Assembly (NCBI GenBank): GCA_021736745.1
Contig: JAIPFG010000006.1
Coordinates: 1-26,364, forward strand
DNA length: 26,364 nt
Reading direction: 5' to 3'
Source of the DNA: Pseudomonadales bacterium
GTDB taxonomy: Bacteria; Pseudomonadota; Gammaproteobacteria; Pseudomonadales; IMCC2047
Shown: in pieces, positions 8,948 to 16,331 of the stretch
Layout: every line of letters starts with the position of its first letter
How positions within the stretch are numbered: position 1 is the stretch's first letter
The notes under the pieces: model-generated
What the model was told of the DNA's origin: nothing
What the model saw: only the letters and a program-made list of their open reading frames with translations
Database searches by the model: none
Program-made: the position numbers and the translations under genes

Positions 8948-8977
8948 GCATAATTATTGATTATGCTGCTTTTATGC
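8948..8977. promoter_or_regulatory. Cluster of TTATGC half-sites, possible operator of the amine operon
   Basis: GCATAAT (8948-8954) and ATTATGC (8960-8966) form a perfect inverted repeat with a 5-nt spacer. A third TTATGC follows at 8972-8977, 11 nt from the previous one, that is one helical turn. The cluster lies about 140-170 nt upstream of the flavoprotein ATG on the minus strand. No regulator gene is in the window, so this is a structural observation only. Confidence 0.35.
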
Positions 8978-8983
8978 ACACAA

Positions 8984-9001
8984 CGATGCAATAAAGCATC
9001 G
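8984..9001. promoter_or_regulatory. Short palindrome upstream of the amine operon
   Basis: CGATGC (8984-8989) and GCATCG (8996-9001) are perfect inverted arms around a 6-nt AATAAA spacer. It sits just beyond the TTATGC cluster. It could be a second operator element or chance; the arms are short. Confidence 0.22.
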
Positions 9002-9294
9002 GTTTGTAAAGTGTGGTTAGCTCTTAACACTGCCAGAGGAAGAATAAGATCTAGGGGGCTAAGTAAAATGGCGCTTTAAAATGACGGTAATCCTACCCTG
9101 GATAAAGATGCACTTTTCCAAAAATATCTCTCCTATTCTCTTAAGTTAACCCTATTTGTGCAGGACAAATTACTGCAAAACAAAATTTATCCAACAGAAT
9201 GAGATATTAAACCTTCGCCCATTCCTACTCGCGGAGATTTTCCAATGAGAGGTTTCAGAGACTGTAAATTCGATACAAGCGGAGCAGAGAAAAG

Positions 9295-9332
9295 TTTCCG
9301 CCACCCGGAAGGGAAAGAGTTGGTGGCGGAAA
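9295..9332 (-). terminator. Terminator-like hairpin downstream of the TonB-dependent receptor
   Basis: TTTCCGCCACC (9295-9305) pairs perfectly with GGTGGCGGAAA (9322-9332): an 11-bp GC-rich stem with a 16-nt loop, starting 47 nt past the receptor stop. Read on the minus strand the stem is followed by a short ACTTTTCT tract, weaker than a classical U-run. It probably separates the receptor transcript from the operon beyond. Confidence 0.55.
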
Positions 9333-9379
9333 AAAGTAATTACCCCTGGGTTTCCTATTAGAAATACCCAGAGTGACGA

Positions 9380-11683
9380 TTAAAAATTATAGCTAAAATT
9401 AACACCTGCCCATCTGGGTGACCCGTATTTCTGAATGGTATATCCGAGTACAGTGAGATCAAAAGTATGACTAACATATTCCTCATCACTCAGATTTCTG
9501 ACGAAGACTGAGATATCCCAAACCCCTTCATTATCACCTAATCCCACTTTTAAGTTATGCAATGCATAGGATTCAGAAAGCACAGTCGGCGAATTGACGA
9601 TATTAAAATATCTGTCATCCGTCCAATTACCATCATATTGGAAGCTCCACTCAAGATCACCCATTGGCAAACTATATCGTACCAGCCAGTTATATTTCAT
9701 TTCGGGCGCATTAATGGGTTCTTGATCTTTCGGACCAGAAGGGGTCAGAATATTTTCAACATCCGCATCCAGGTATGCAGCTCCTAATAGGACATCCAGC
9801 CCTTCTAGGGGATTTAACACTAACTCTATCTCGGCACCTTTCATTTTCGCATCTTGATTAAGTACGACGGAGGTAATTCCTCGGAATTCAAAAGTTTGAA
9901 AATCCTTATAATCATAGTAGAAAACACTTGTATTCAACCTACCGAAAGGAAAGGAAATTTTACCTCCCATCTCATATGCAAATAACTCTTCCGGCTTATA
10001 AGGTAATTGCGAAGGGGCTAGTAAACCATCCAGCGGCGTAGTGAAACCACCACCTTTAATTCCTTTGCTAGTGCTGATATATATGAGCGTATCGTCATTA
10101 GGACGATAATCAAGTTGCACCTTACCGGACCAATCACTATCATCTCGATCCAACTTAATTGCCCCAGGAATATCTGCCGCCGCAGGCCCAAGGTTAACCC
10201 CATCCACAAAAACATCGCCTACCGAAGCAAACCCATCAAAGGCGCAAGCCCCAACAGCTTCCTCGCTACATCCCGATAAGAGCTTATAGTCCTTGCTATC
10301 CTCCGTCCAACGAGCACCCAAAGTTAAAGACAATTTTTCACTCAACATCCACTCACCCTGAACAAACACAGCCCAACTGGAAGTCTCCAGTGTCCAATTA
10401 CTATTTGCTGCCGCTCCCGTTCCTCGTCCCGTACCAGAGCCATCACCAGGGAAAGAAACAGGATCAAAAAATCCTGCCAAAGTTGGCAAATCAAAGCTCG
10501 CCAAATAATCTCCGCTAATGTCCAGATAATAGGCTCCTGTAACCCAATTTAACTTATCGGATTCACCACTAATACGGATTTCCTGTGAAAATTGACTAGT
10601 ATCCTGTTCGGAATTATAGATCGTTTGATTAAAAGGCCCGGAATCAGTGTCTTCGCGATAAGCAGTATCAACATCCGCATAATCCGTCACAGCTACCAGC
10701 GTAAAATAGTCAAATTCATAACTAAAATTCCAGGTCGTCCCATAGATATCTTTTTTGATAAATCCTATCTGATCGGCTTTTACTGAGAGGGGATCTCCAT
10801 CAGCATCACGATAACCATAGAAATCAGTTCCAGCTCCGCCACCGTATACATCCAGGTCAGCAGGAACAAACTGATTCACCCCATTAGCATCAGTATAAGA
10901 AGGTTTTGACTTGTAAATACCGGCATCAATATCTTCACTAAACCCCTGAACCTTGACGAGTAGCGTTGCTTTATCGGAAAGATCAAACTGCAGCATTGTC
11001 CGTGCGGCAAAAAGACCTTGCTCTCTTAAATCCGGACCAATATCGTTCTCAATATAACCATCAGCCTCTTCATAGAAAGCCGCAAAACGCCCCCTAATAC
11101 TATCTGACAGGGCGCCACCAACAGCACCTTCCAGACGAACCTGAGAAAACTCCCCAACCGTAGCTTTTACATTTGCATTAAACTCTTCGCTTGGTTTATT
11201 GCTAATGAAATGCACCAACCCACCTGTTGCGTTTCGGCCAAATAACGTTCCTTGAGGCCCTCGCAAAATTTCCACCCGCTCAAGATCAAACATCGGAAAG
11301 CCAGCCGCTCCAGGCGATGCTACATATGCCTCGTCAGAATAGATAGAATTTGGCGCCTCATGATGATCTGCAAAATCCGACTGCCCAATTCCTCTGATAT
11401 TAAATTGAGAGATGGCTGCACCAGCCGTTTTACTTGCCGTGAGGCCTGGAGTTTGAGCAGCAACGTCTTCACTTGAAGACCATCCAAGCTCTTTCATTTG
11501 AGTACCGGAAAACGCACTTACCGAAATACCCACATCCTGCAGATTCTGTTCACGCTTTTGTGCAACGACTGTTATTTCTTCTAACAATGCGGACCCGGCA
11601 TCAGCCGGCGCTGTTAATAGTAATAACAAGGGCCCGCATGAAAGAACCGACTTCGCCAGCGGTTTTTTTAAAAAATAGACCAT
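9380..11683 (-). CDS. TonB-dependent outer-membrane receptor
   Basis: A 767-residue receptor importing an unknown ligand across the outer membrane with TonB-ExbBD energy. The frame extends to a TTG at 11698, but the ATG at 11683 has GGAGG 8 nt upstream and begins a clean signal peptide (hydrophobic 12-25, cleavage near Ala29 in PADA-GS). A TonB-box-like EEITVVA (35-41) is followed by QKREQNLQDVGISV, typical of the large TBDR class of marine bacteria and sphingomonads. The plug (to about 160) has NIRGIGQSDF and ERVEILRGPQGTLFGRNATGG; the beta-barrel ends in aromatic NFSYNF, as outer-membrane insertion needs. It lies upstream of the amine operon on the same strand, but a hairpin and 0.57 kb separate them. 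Ligand could be the pathway substrate, a siderophore or another compound; no motif decides this. Confidence 0.93.
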   Translation of the reverse strand: MVYFLKKPLAKSVLSCGPLLLLLTAPADAGSALLEEITVVAQKREQNLQDVGISVSAFSGTQMKELGWSSSEDVAAQTPGLTASKTAGAAISQFNIRGIGQSDFADHHEAPNSIYSDEAYVASPGAAGFPMFDLERVEILRGPQGTLFGRNATGGLVHFISNKPSEEFNANVKATVGEFSQVRLEGAVGGALSDSIRGRFAAFYEEADGYIENDIGPDLREQGLFAARTMLQFDLSDKATLLVKVQGFSEDIDAGIYKSKPSYTDANGVNQFVPADLDVYGGGAGTDFYGYRDADGDPLSVKADQIGFIKKDIYGTTWNFSYEFDYFTLVAVTDYADVDTAYREDTDSGPFNQTIYNSEQDTSQFSQEIRISGESDKLNWVTGAYYLDISGDYLASFDLPTLAGFFDPVSFPGDGSGTGRGTGAAANSNWTLETSSWAVFVQGEWMLSEKLSLTLGARWTEDSKDYKLLSGCSEEAVGACAFDGFASVGDVFVDGVNLGPAAADIPGAIKLDRDDSDWSGKVQLDYRPNDDTLIYISTSKGIKGGGFTTPLDGLLAPSQLPYKPEELFAYEMGGKISFPFGRLNTSVFYYDYKDFQTFEFRGITSVVLNQDAKMKGAEIELVLNPLEGLDVLLGAAYLDADVENILTPSGPKDQEPINAPEMKYNWLVRYSLPMGDLEWSFQYDGNWTDDRYFNIVNSPTVLSESYALHNLKVGLGDNEGVWDISVFVRNLSDEEYVSHTFDLTVLGYTIQKYGSPRWAGVNFSYNF

Positions 11684-11747
11684 ACCTATAACCTCCAAAG
11701 TTCTAATTCTAATTCTATTGTTTTATTCCCATAACTTCAGGCTAAAC

Positions 11748-11770
11748 TGTGTTAGACGTAAGCTAACACA
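11748..11770. promoter_or_regulatory. Palindromic operator-like site upstream of the TonB-dependent receptor
   Basis: TGTGTTAG (11748-11755) and CTAACACA (11763-11770) are perfect 8-bp inverted arms around 7 nt. The site begins 64 nt upstream of the receptor ATG, within promoter reach. Size and symmetry resemble operators of dimeric TetR-type regulators; it does not look like a Fur box, which argues against simple iron control. Confidence 0.5.
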
Positions 11771-12103
11771 ATCATTAAAGCAAGGAGCATGCCACTATAT
11801 AATTACCGAAATTTCAATGACTTAGAAAAGGACACCGCCAATATGCTGCGACTTCGCGCACTTTATACTGCAAATTTACATCACCATCATAATCTTTACT
11901 GGCACTCTTAGAATAGGTAGTGGTCCGGATAAATTTGCCATAATGAAATCACAATTAGGAGTATAGCGATTGATCCTGGGGCGTCGGGATATTAAAGATT
12001 TTAACGGGATGCCATGTTCTCAGATAGCAAGAGACTAAGACTTTTAATAGAGGTTAAATCAGCAAAATACTTGCTGTCTACCTTAATACCATTAGATTGT
12101 ATC
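11771..12103. other. Non-coding spacer between the amine oxidase and the receptor promoter
   Basis: About 330 nt with no credible gene. The only structure seen is the small hairpin at 12060-12076 behind the amine oxidase stop. Confidence 0.5.
12060..12076 (-). terminator. Possible weak terminator hairpin after the amine oxidase
   Basis: CAGCAA (12060-12065) and TTGCTG (12071-12076) form a perfect 6-bp stem with a 5-nt loop, 27 nt past the stop codon. No strong U-run follows on the minus strand, so this may only be a 3' stabilising hairpin. Confidence 0.25.
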
Positions 12104-13558
12104 TTATAATTGGACAATAATTTCTTGCGCCGCTCTTTCTCCTGACTCCAGAGCCCCTTCCATTCCCTGAAAAAATTGCGCGGTATGTTCACCCGCAAAG
12201 TGCAATTGTCCATGTGGCTGCGCTAAGTGATTGGCGTAGCGCGTTATTTCACCGGGACGCCAGGTAGCATAGGCTCCACCAGAGAACAGGTCTTGCTGCC
12301 AAGAAACCAGTTTGGTGATCTGATACCCTTTTTTAGTCCCATAAATTTTTTGCATCTTCTGACGGATCTCCTGTTCCGCCTGGGCCGAACTCAACGCATC
12401 GAAATGGTCAGCCGCATCGCCGTTAATCCACACCAATAATCTGGTAATCGATTCGTTGGGATTGGTGTTGAGCGCCATAATGCGCTCAAGGGGGCCATCA
12501 GTCCAAAGATTAGGGGTTAAGCCACGCTTTCGCCAAAAGGGCTTGTCCACTAACAGGTGCGCCTGAAAAACTTTGTGATAACTGATGGAGTTCACCGCTT
12601 CATGCTGCTTCGCTGGCATCGTCGGTGATACCTTAATTTGGCGTAATGCCGGCAGGGGTAAAGTCGAAATAATATGGCGAGCGTTCAAACGAGTGCCATC
12701 ATCACAAGCAGCTACCGCCTGTTTCTGACTCAATGCGATTTCAGTGACTCTTTTGTGCAGTTCAATAGGCCCTTTAATCTGACCCGCAAGCGCTGAGGTG
12801 AAACGCTGATTTCCGCCTTCGACGGTAAACAATGTTCCTCCGGCGCGGGCCAGACTCATCAGATTTGCTCGGGCATGATGCAGGTGCAGCAACGATGTCT
12901 GCCGGAGGTTATTACCATCACCGTTATTAATATCCAATAGGCGGATGGCTTCGTCATTAAATCCTTTGTTGTGGAGATAGTCGAAGGCTGAATAATCAAG
13001 GGAAAAATTTTCTTCATTAAGCCAATCGTTGAGCTTGAGCAGAGGTGTTTTGCTCAATGACTCATAGATAACATTGCCCGGCAGCATTGCTTTTAGGTGT
13101 TCAGGAAACGGATTTGATGCAGCCTTTTGCCATTGTTTCGGTGCCATTCGCTGACCTCTGATCAGCAGCATTTGTTCTACTGCTTCACTGTTAAGATGGC
13201 GATTAACTGGCGTCAATTCGATACCCAGAGTTCGTGCCATAGCGATCATTCTGGCATAATTGGCACCGACGACGTGGGCACCGGCTTCGGGTTTACCCGG
13301 CGTATCCGTCAGTGTGTAAACTCGGCCACCCACTCTGCCACGAGCCTCCAATAATCTGACGTTAAGACCCTGGCGTTCCAACAAATAGGCCGCATAAAGG
13401 CCAGACAACCCCGCACCTAGAATCACCACATCATACAGTGGCTCAGCCAGTAATTGAGAGGGCAGTATTGCCCCCAAGGAGAAGGCCCCGCTAGCGGCTA
13501 AAAATTGACGTCTAGAAAAAATAAGCGACTGCGTCTTTGATTGCTTTGAATCGGTCAT
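12104..13558 (-). CDS. Tat-exported flavin amine oxidase (FAD-dependent oxidoreductase)
   Basis: A 484-residue member of the flavin monoamine oxidase / L-amino-acid oxidase superfamily, which oxidises amines to imines with O2 or another acceptor. Twin-arginine signal SRRQFL at 15-20 followed by a hydrophobic stretch predicts export of the folded FAD protein to the periplasm. The FAD site is GAGLSG (48-53), with Glu71 at the ribose-binding end and GRVGGRV (74-80). The C-terminal block HFAGEHTAQFFQGMEGALESG is the family's second FAD-binding signature. No covalent-flavin Cys is evident at the usual C-terminal site. AGGAG lies 8 nt before the ATG at 13558. It follows rlmKL by 133 nt on the same strand and precedes the TonB receptor; no partner gene defines its substrate. 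An extra-cytoplasmic amine oxidase fits an amine-using lifestyle, but the link to the left-hand operon is inference. Confidence 0.9.
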   Translation of the reverse strand: MTDSKQSKTQSLIFSRRQFLAASGAFSLGAILPSQLLAEPLYDVVILGAGLSGLYAAYLLERQGLNVRLLEARGRVGGRVYTLTDTPGKPEAGAHVVGANYARMIAMARTLGIELTPVNRHLNSEAVEQMLLIRGQRMAPKQWQKAASNPFPEHLKAMLPGNVIYESLSKTPLLKLNDWLNEENFSLDYSAFDYLHNKGFNDEAIRLLDINNGDGNNLRQTSLLHLHHARANLMSLARAGGTLFTVEGGNQRFTSALAGQIKGPIELHKRVTEIALSQKQAVAACDDGTRLNARHIISTLPLPALRQIKVSPTMPAKQHEAVNSISYHKVFQAHLLVDKPFWRKRGLTPNLWTDGPLERIMALNTNPNESITRLLVWINGDAADHFDALSSAQAEQEIRQKMQKIYGTKKGYQITKLVSWQQDLFSGGAYATWRPGEITRYANHLAQPHGQLHFAGEHTAQFFQGMEGALESGERAAQEIIVQL

Positions 13559-13691
13559 CGGATCATCTCCTCAGATTGTTCGCCTGTTTTGATTCGACCG
13601 GCAATAGGCCCCTAAATTCCTCGGTCGCCATTCAATAATAACCACCTACTCACTGTAGCCTTATTTTTAGCGGTGCGACAGGGGACTCATC

Positions 13692-16001
13692 TTACGATTT
13701 ATGCCAAAAATTATTTTTTCCCCGCTGCGCCATTCGCTCATGGCCGAGATGATGTTTTTCTTGATTGGCAGAGGCATCCCCATCGCGAGCCTTGTTTTTC
13801 GCCCGATCGCTTGCCTTCATTCGCTTATCTTTACGATGGGTAATTTTCCATACGTGATGAATCCTGGGGTTGCGCCCAAAATCCGGATCCAAGGTTTCTC
13901 CGGTGATATTGCTGACGACGAATTCATCAGCAATCACATCATCCATTTTAAATTTACGGAAATTATTGGAAAAAATTAGCGTGCCTTCGCCCGTCAATTT
14001 TTGCATGGCTCCCCGAATCAACTCAATATGATCTCGTTGAACATCAAGTACTGCCTGCATTTTTTTTGAATTGGAAAAGGTCGGCGGATCGAGAAAAATC
14101 AGATCAAATTCGCCGATTCCCCGCTTGAGCCACTCCAAACAATCCGCACGCATCAGCGGATTTTGCTTTTCACTCAAACCATTCAGCTCAAAGTTTCGTC
14201 GCGCCCAATCAAGGTAGGTGTTGGACATATCGATACTCAAGGTTTTTTCCGCACCACCTAGCGCCGCATGAATAGAGGCGGCTGCGGTATAACAAAACAG
14301 GTTGAGGAATCGTTTCCCTTTGGCCATGCGACGAATCATGTCACGCACAGGCCGATGATCCAGAAAAAGGCCGGTATCCAGGTAGTCGGAGAGATTCACT
14401 TCCAGTCTGGCTGGCCCTTCATTTATTATCAAGACACCGCTATTGGCGCTGGACAGCTTATGGTACTGGTGGCTGCCTTTTTGTTTTCTACGCTCCTTAA
14501 AAAATATCTGCGCATTCGGTCGATAAGCCTTGAGCGCCTGCTTGACCTCCGTAAAACGTTGCCGCGCCTGGGCTTCGGGCACCGATGGTGGTGCAGCATA
14601 TTCCTGCACGTGCAAGGCATCACCATAAAGGTCAACGGCAACGGCGTATTCTGGCATATCCGCATCATATAATCGGTAGCAGGTGACACCAGACTTTTTC
14701 AACCATTTGCTTAAACGACGCTGGTTTTTGTTCAGGCGGTTCAGTAGCATCTGTGCGCCTTCGCTTAATTCCTGCCGAGGCGGCGTGGTCTGCAATCGCT
14801 GCTCGATCAGTGCGGATTTGGAACGCAGGTCATCAAATAGCAGCAATTTATTGGGCGTCGCGCCATTGTAAAACTGGTATTGTTTGGTCGGCGATAGATC
14901 AATTTCACGGGCCAGTTCTGCATTCCCGGTCAAGACACCAACACGCCAGTGGGTGGTAAAGTTCTTTAGCAAAACCTGCCCTAACTTTGCGTAAAGCGGC
15001 TTCACATTTTCCTGTTCAGAGAACCCTTCAGCGTAAGGTAGCGACGTCAACAATAGTCCTTTTTCGGCCGTTGGCTTGCCAAATTGTTGCAGCGACTTAT
15101 GCACTATACGAATATGCTCATCCAGACCCGCATTTTGGATATTTTGCATTGCCATATCAACCATTCTAGGGTTCGCTTCATAGCCACGAATATCCAGGGT
15201 GAGTGCTTCAACGCCTTTCTGTTTTCTCTGCTGAGCTTCAGTTTGAAGCTTTTCCCACGCCTCCATGTTGTGCTGCTTCCATGCAAAAAAGCCATATCGA
15301 TGTGCTGTCCGTAGTGCACCCGGCGCAATATCCGCCGCGAGCATTGCGCCTTCAATCAACAGAATCGCACCACCACACATTGGGTCAAGTAGCGCCGCTC
15401 CTTGCCGGGCAAGTTGAGTCCAGCCGGAGCGGAGCAACAGGGCCGCAGCTAGATTCTCTTGGATCGCCCCCCTGCTCTGCTCATGCCGATAACCTCGGTG
15501 ATGCAAACTTTCACCGGAGATATCCAACGCCACCGAGACAACTCCCTTATGCAGACGTGCCTGTATACGTATATCCGGGGTTTTCAAATCGACGCTGGGG
15601 CGCTCACCTTCCAGATTGCGAAGTCGATCGACAATAGCGTCCTTCACTCTCTGTGCGCCAAAGGTGGTATGATCAATGAGCCGTGAGGTCCCGACAAAAT
15701 CCACCCTAATCGAATTAGCTGACGAAAAATGATCCTCCCATGCGATCTCCATACAATGGCTGTAGAGATCATCCGCGGACTGCAACTTAATCTGAGCCAA
15801 TGGTAATAGCAGGCGGCTGGCCAGACGTGACCAGAGACAGACACGATAGGCCAGTGTCAACGGGCCTTTGAAATGAACAGCAGCGATGGTTTGCTTGACC
15901 TGCTCTGCACCGAGTTCTAACAACTCTTCAGCAAGCAGTTCCTCCAGCCCTTTAGGACAGGTGGCCAGCCAGCTCGGTTGATCGCCAATTTTATTCATCA
16001 T
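13692..16001 (-). CDS. rlmL: Bifunctional 23S rRNA methyltransferase RlmKL (m2G2445 and m7G2069), RlmL half atypical
   Basis: E. coli RlmKL methylates G2445 (N-terminal RlmL half) and G2069 (C-terminal RlmK half) of 23S rRNA. This 769-residue protein follows it end to end: an N-terminal domain with THUMP (about 45-165, including HFKGPLTLAYRVCLWSRLASR), RlmL methyltransferase (180-380) and RlmK methyltransferase (from about 400). The RlmK half is intact (FLNLFCYTAAAS, LDPPTFSNSKK). In the RlmL half the E. coli SAM motif DPMCGSGT reads DPMCGGAI (206-213), and catalytic NPPYGER reads SLPYAEG (320-326), so activity there is uncertain. A Lys/Arg-rich tail of about 45 residues after HHVWKITH goes beyond the 702-residue E. 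coli protein. The start is either of two adjacent ATGs (16001 or 15998), with AAGAG upstream. The gene is divergent from the COG2509-type gene. Confidence 0.93.
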   Translation of the reverse strand: MMNKIGDQPSWLATCPKGLEELLAEELLELGAEQVKQTIAAVHFKGPLTLAYRVCLWSRLASRLLLPLAQIKLQSADDLYSHCMEIAWEDHFSSANSIRVDFVGTSRLIDHTTFGAQRVKDAIVDRLRNLEGERPSVDLKTPDIRIQARLHKGVVSVALDISGESLHHRGYRHEQSRGAIQENLAAALLLRSGWTQLARQGAALLDPMCGGAILLIEGAMLAADIAPGALRTAHRYGFFAWKQHNMEAWEKLQTEAQQRKQKGVEALTLDIRGYEANPRMVDMAMQNIQNAGLDEHIRIVHKSLQQFGKPTAEKGLLLTSLPYAEGFSEQENVKPLYAKLGQVLLKNFTTHWRVGVLTGNAELAREIDLSPTKQYQFYNGATPNKLLLFDDLRSKSALIEQRLQTTPPRQELSEGAQMLLNRLNKNQRRLSKWLKKSGVTCYRLYDADMPEYAVAVDLYGDALHVQEYAAPPSVPEAQARQRFTEVKQALKAYRPNAQIFFKERRKQKGSHQYHKLSSANSGVLIINEGPARLEVNLSDYLDTGLFLDHRPVRDMIRRMAKGKRFLNLFCYTAAASIHAALGGAEKTLSIDMSNTYLDWARRNFELNGLSEKQNPLMRADCLEWLKRGIGEFDLIFLDPPTFSNSKKMQAVLDVQRDHIELIRGAMQKLTGEGTLIFSNNFRKFKMDDVIADEFVVSNITGETLDPDFGRNPRIHHVWKITHRKDKRMKASDRAKNKARDGDASANQEKHHLGHERMAQRGKNNFWHKS

Positions 16002-16331
16002 TTCGCTCTTTTGGATAAGTTTCGCTTTGTTCCAGACACCACATAAAAAATAAATCCCCGCCTGTATGCGCTCTGATCAATGGGGCTTGAGTGGTATATC
16101 TAACGTCTGCCTTTAAAAGTGCTCATCATATAGTGCTTTGGCTTTTTGTGTAGCGAATGTGAATGATTTTTTCTTGATCTGATCACGGTCTGGCTGTTTT
16201 ACCATCAAGGCTGTTTCTCAAAAAACTTTAATAACACCCAAGGATTCTGGCGCTAGATTATCACGCTCTCTGATCGTGATCATGCTAGAATTCTCTGCCC
16301 GGAAACACTAACCCAAGATCACTGGCATCCC
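16002..16331. other. Divergent intergenic region between rlmKL and the FAD-dehydrogenase gene
   Basis: About 330 nt that must hold two divergent promoters. A possible plus-strand -10 box TAGAAT lies near 16285, about 45 nt before the ATG, but no matching -35 is clear. ATCACG and CGTGAT arms around 16259-16279 are a short inverted repeat. No gene is seen. Confidence 0.45.

Larger units (their letters stand above)
8809..9379. other. Non-coding region between the TonB receptor and the TMADH-like operon
   Basis: About 570 nt without a credible gene. The part next to the flavoprotein start is AT-rich and carries the inverted repeats listed separately (8948-9001). The far end carries a terminator-like hairpin behind the TonB receptor (9295-9332). 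No tRNA-like or convincing short coding frame is visible between 9002 and 9294. Confidence 0.6.

Noticed and set aside
12001..12213. 70-codon minus-strand frame at the 3' end of the amine oxidase gene
   Set aside because: It overlaps the amine oxidase in another frame, lacks a ribosome-binding site and resembles no family.
15203..15637. 144-codon plus-strand frame inside rlmKL
   Set aside because: Antisense shadow of a well-conserved gene; composition is not protein-like and no ribosome-binding site is seen.
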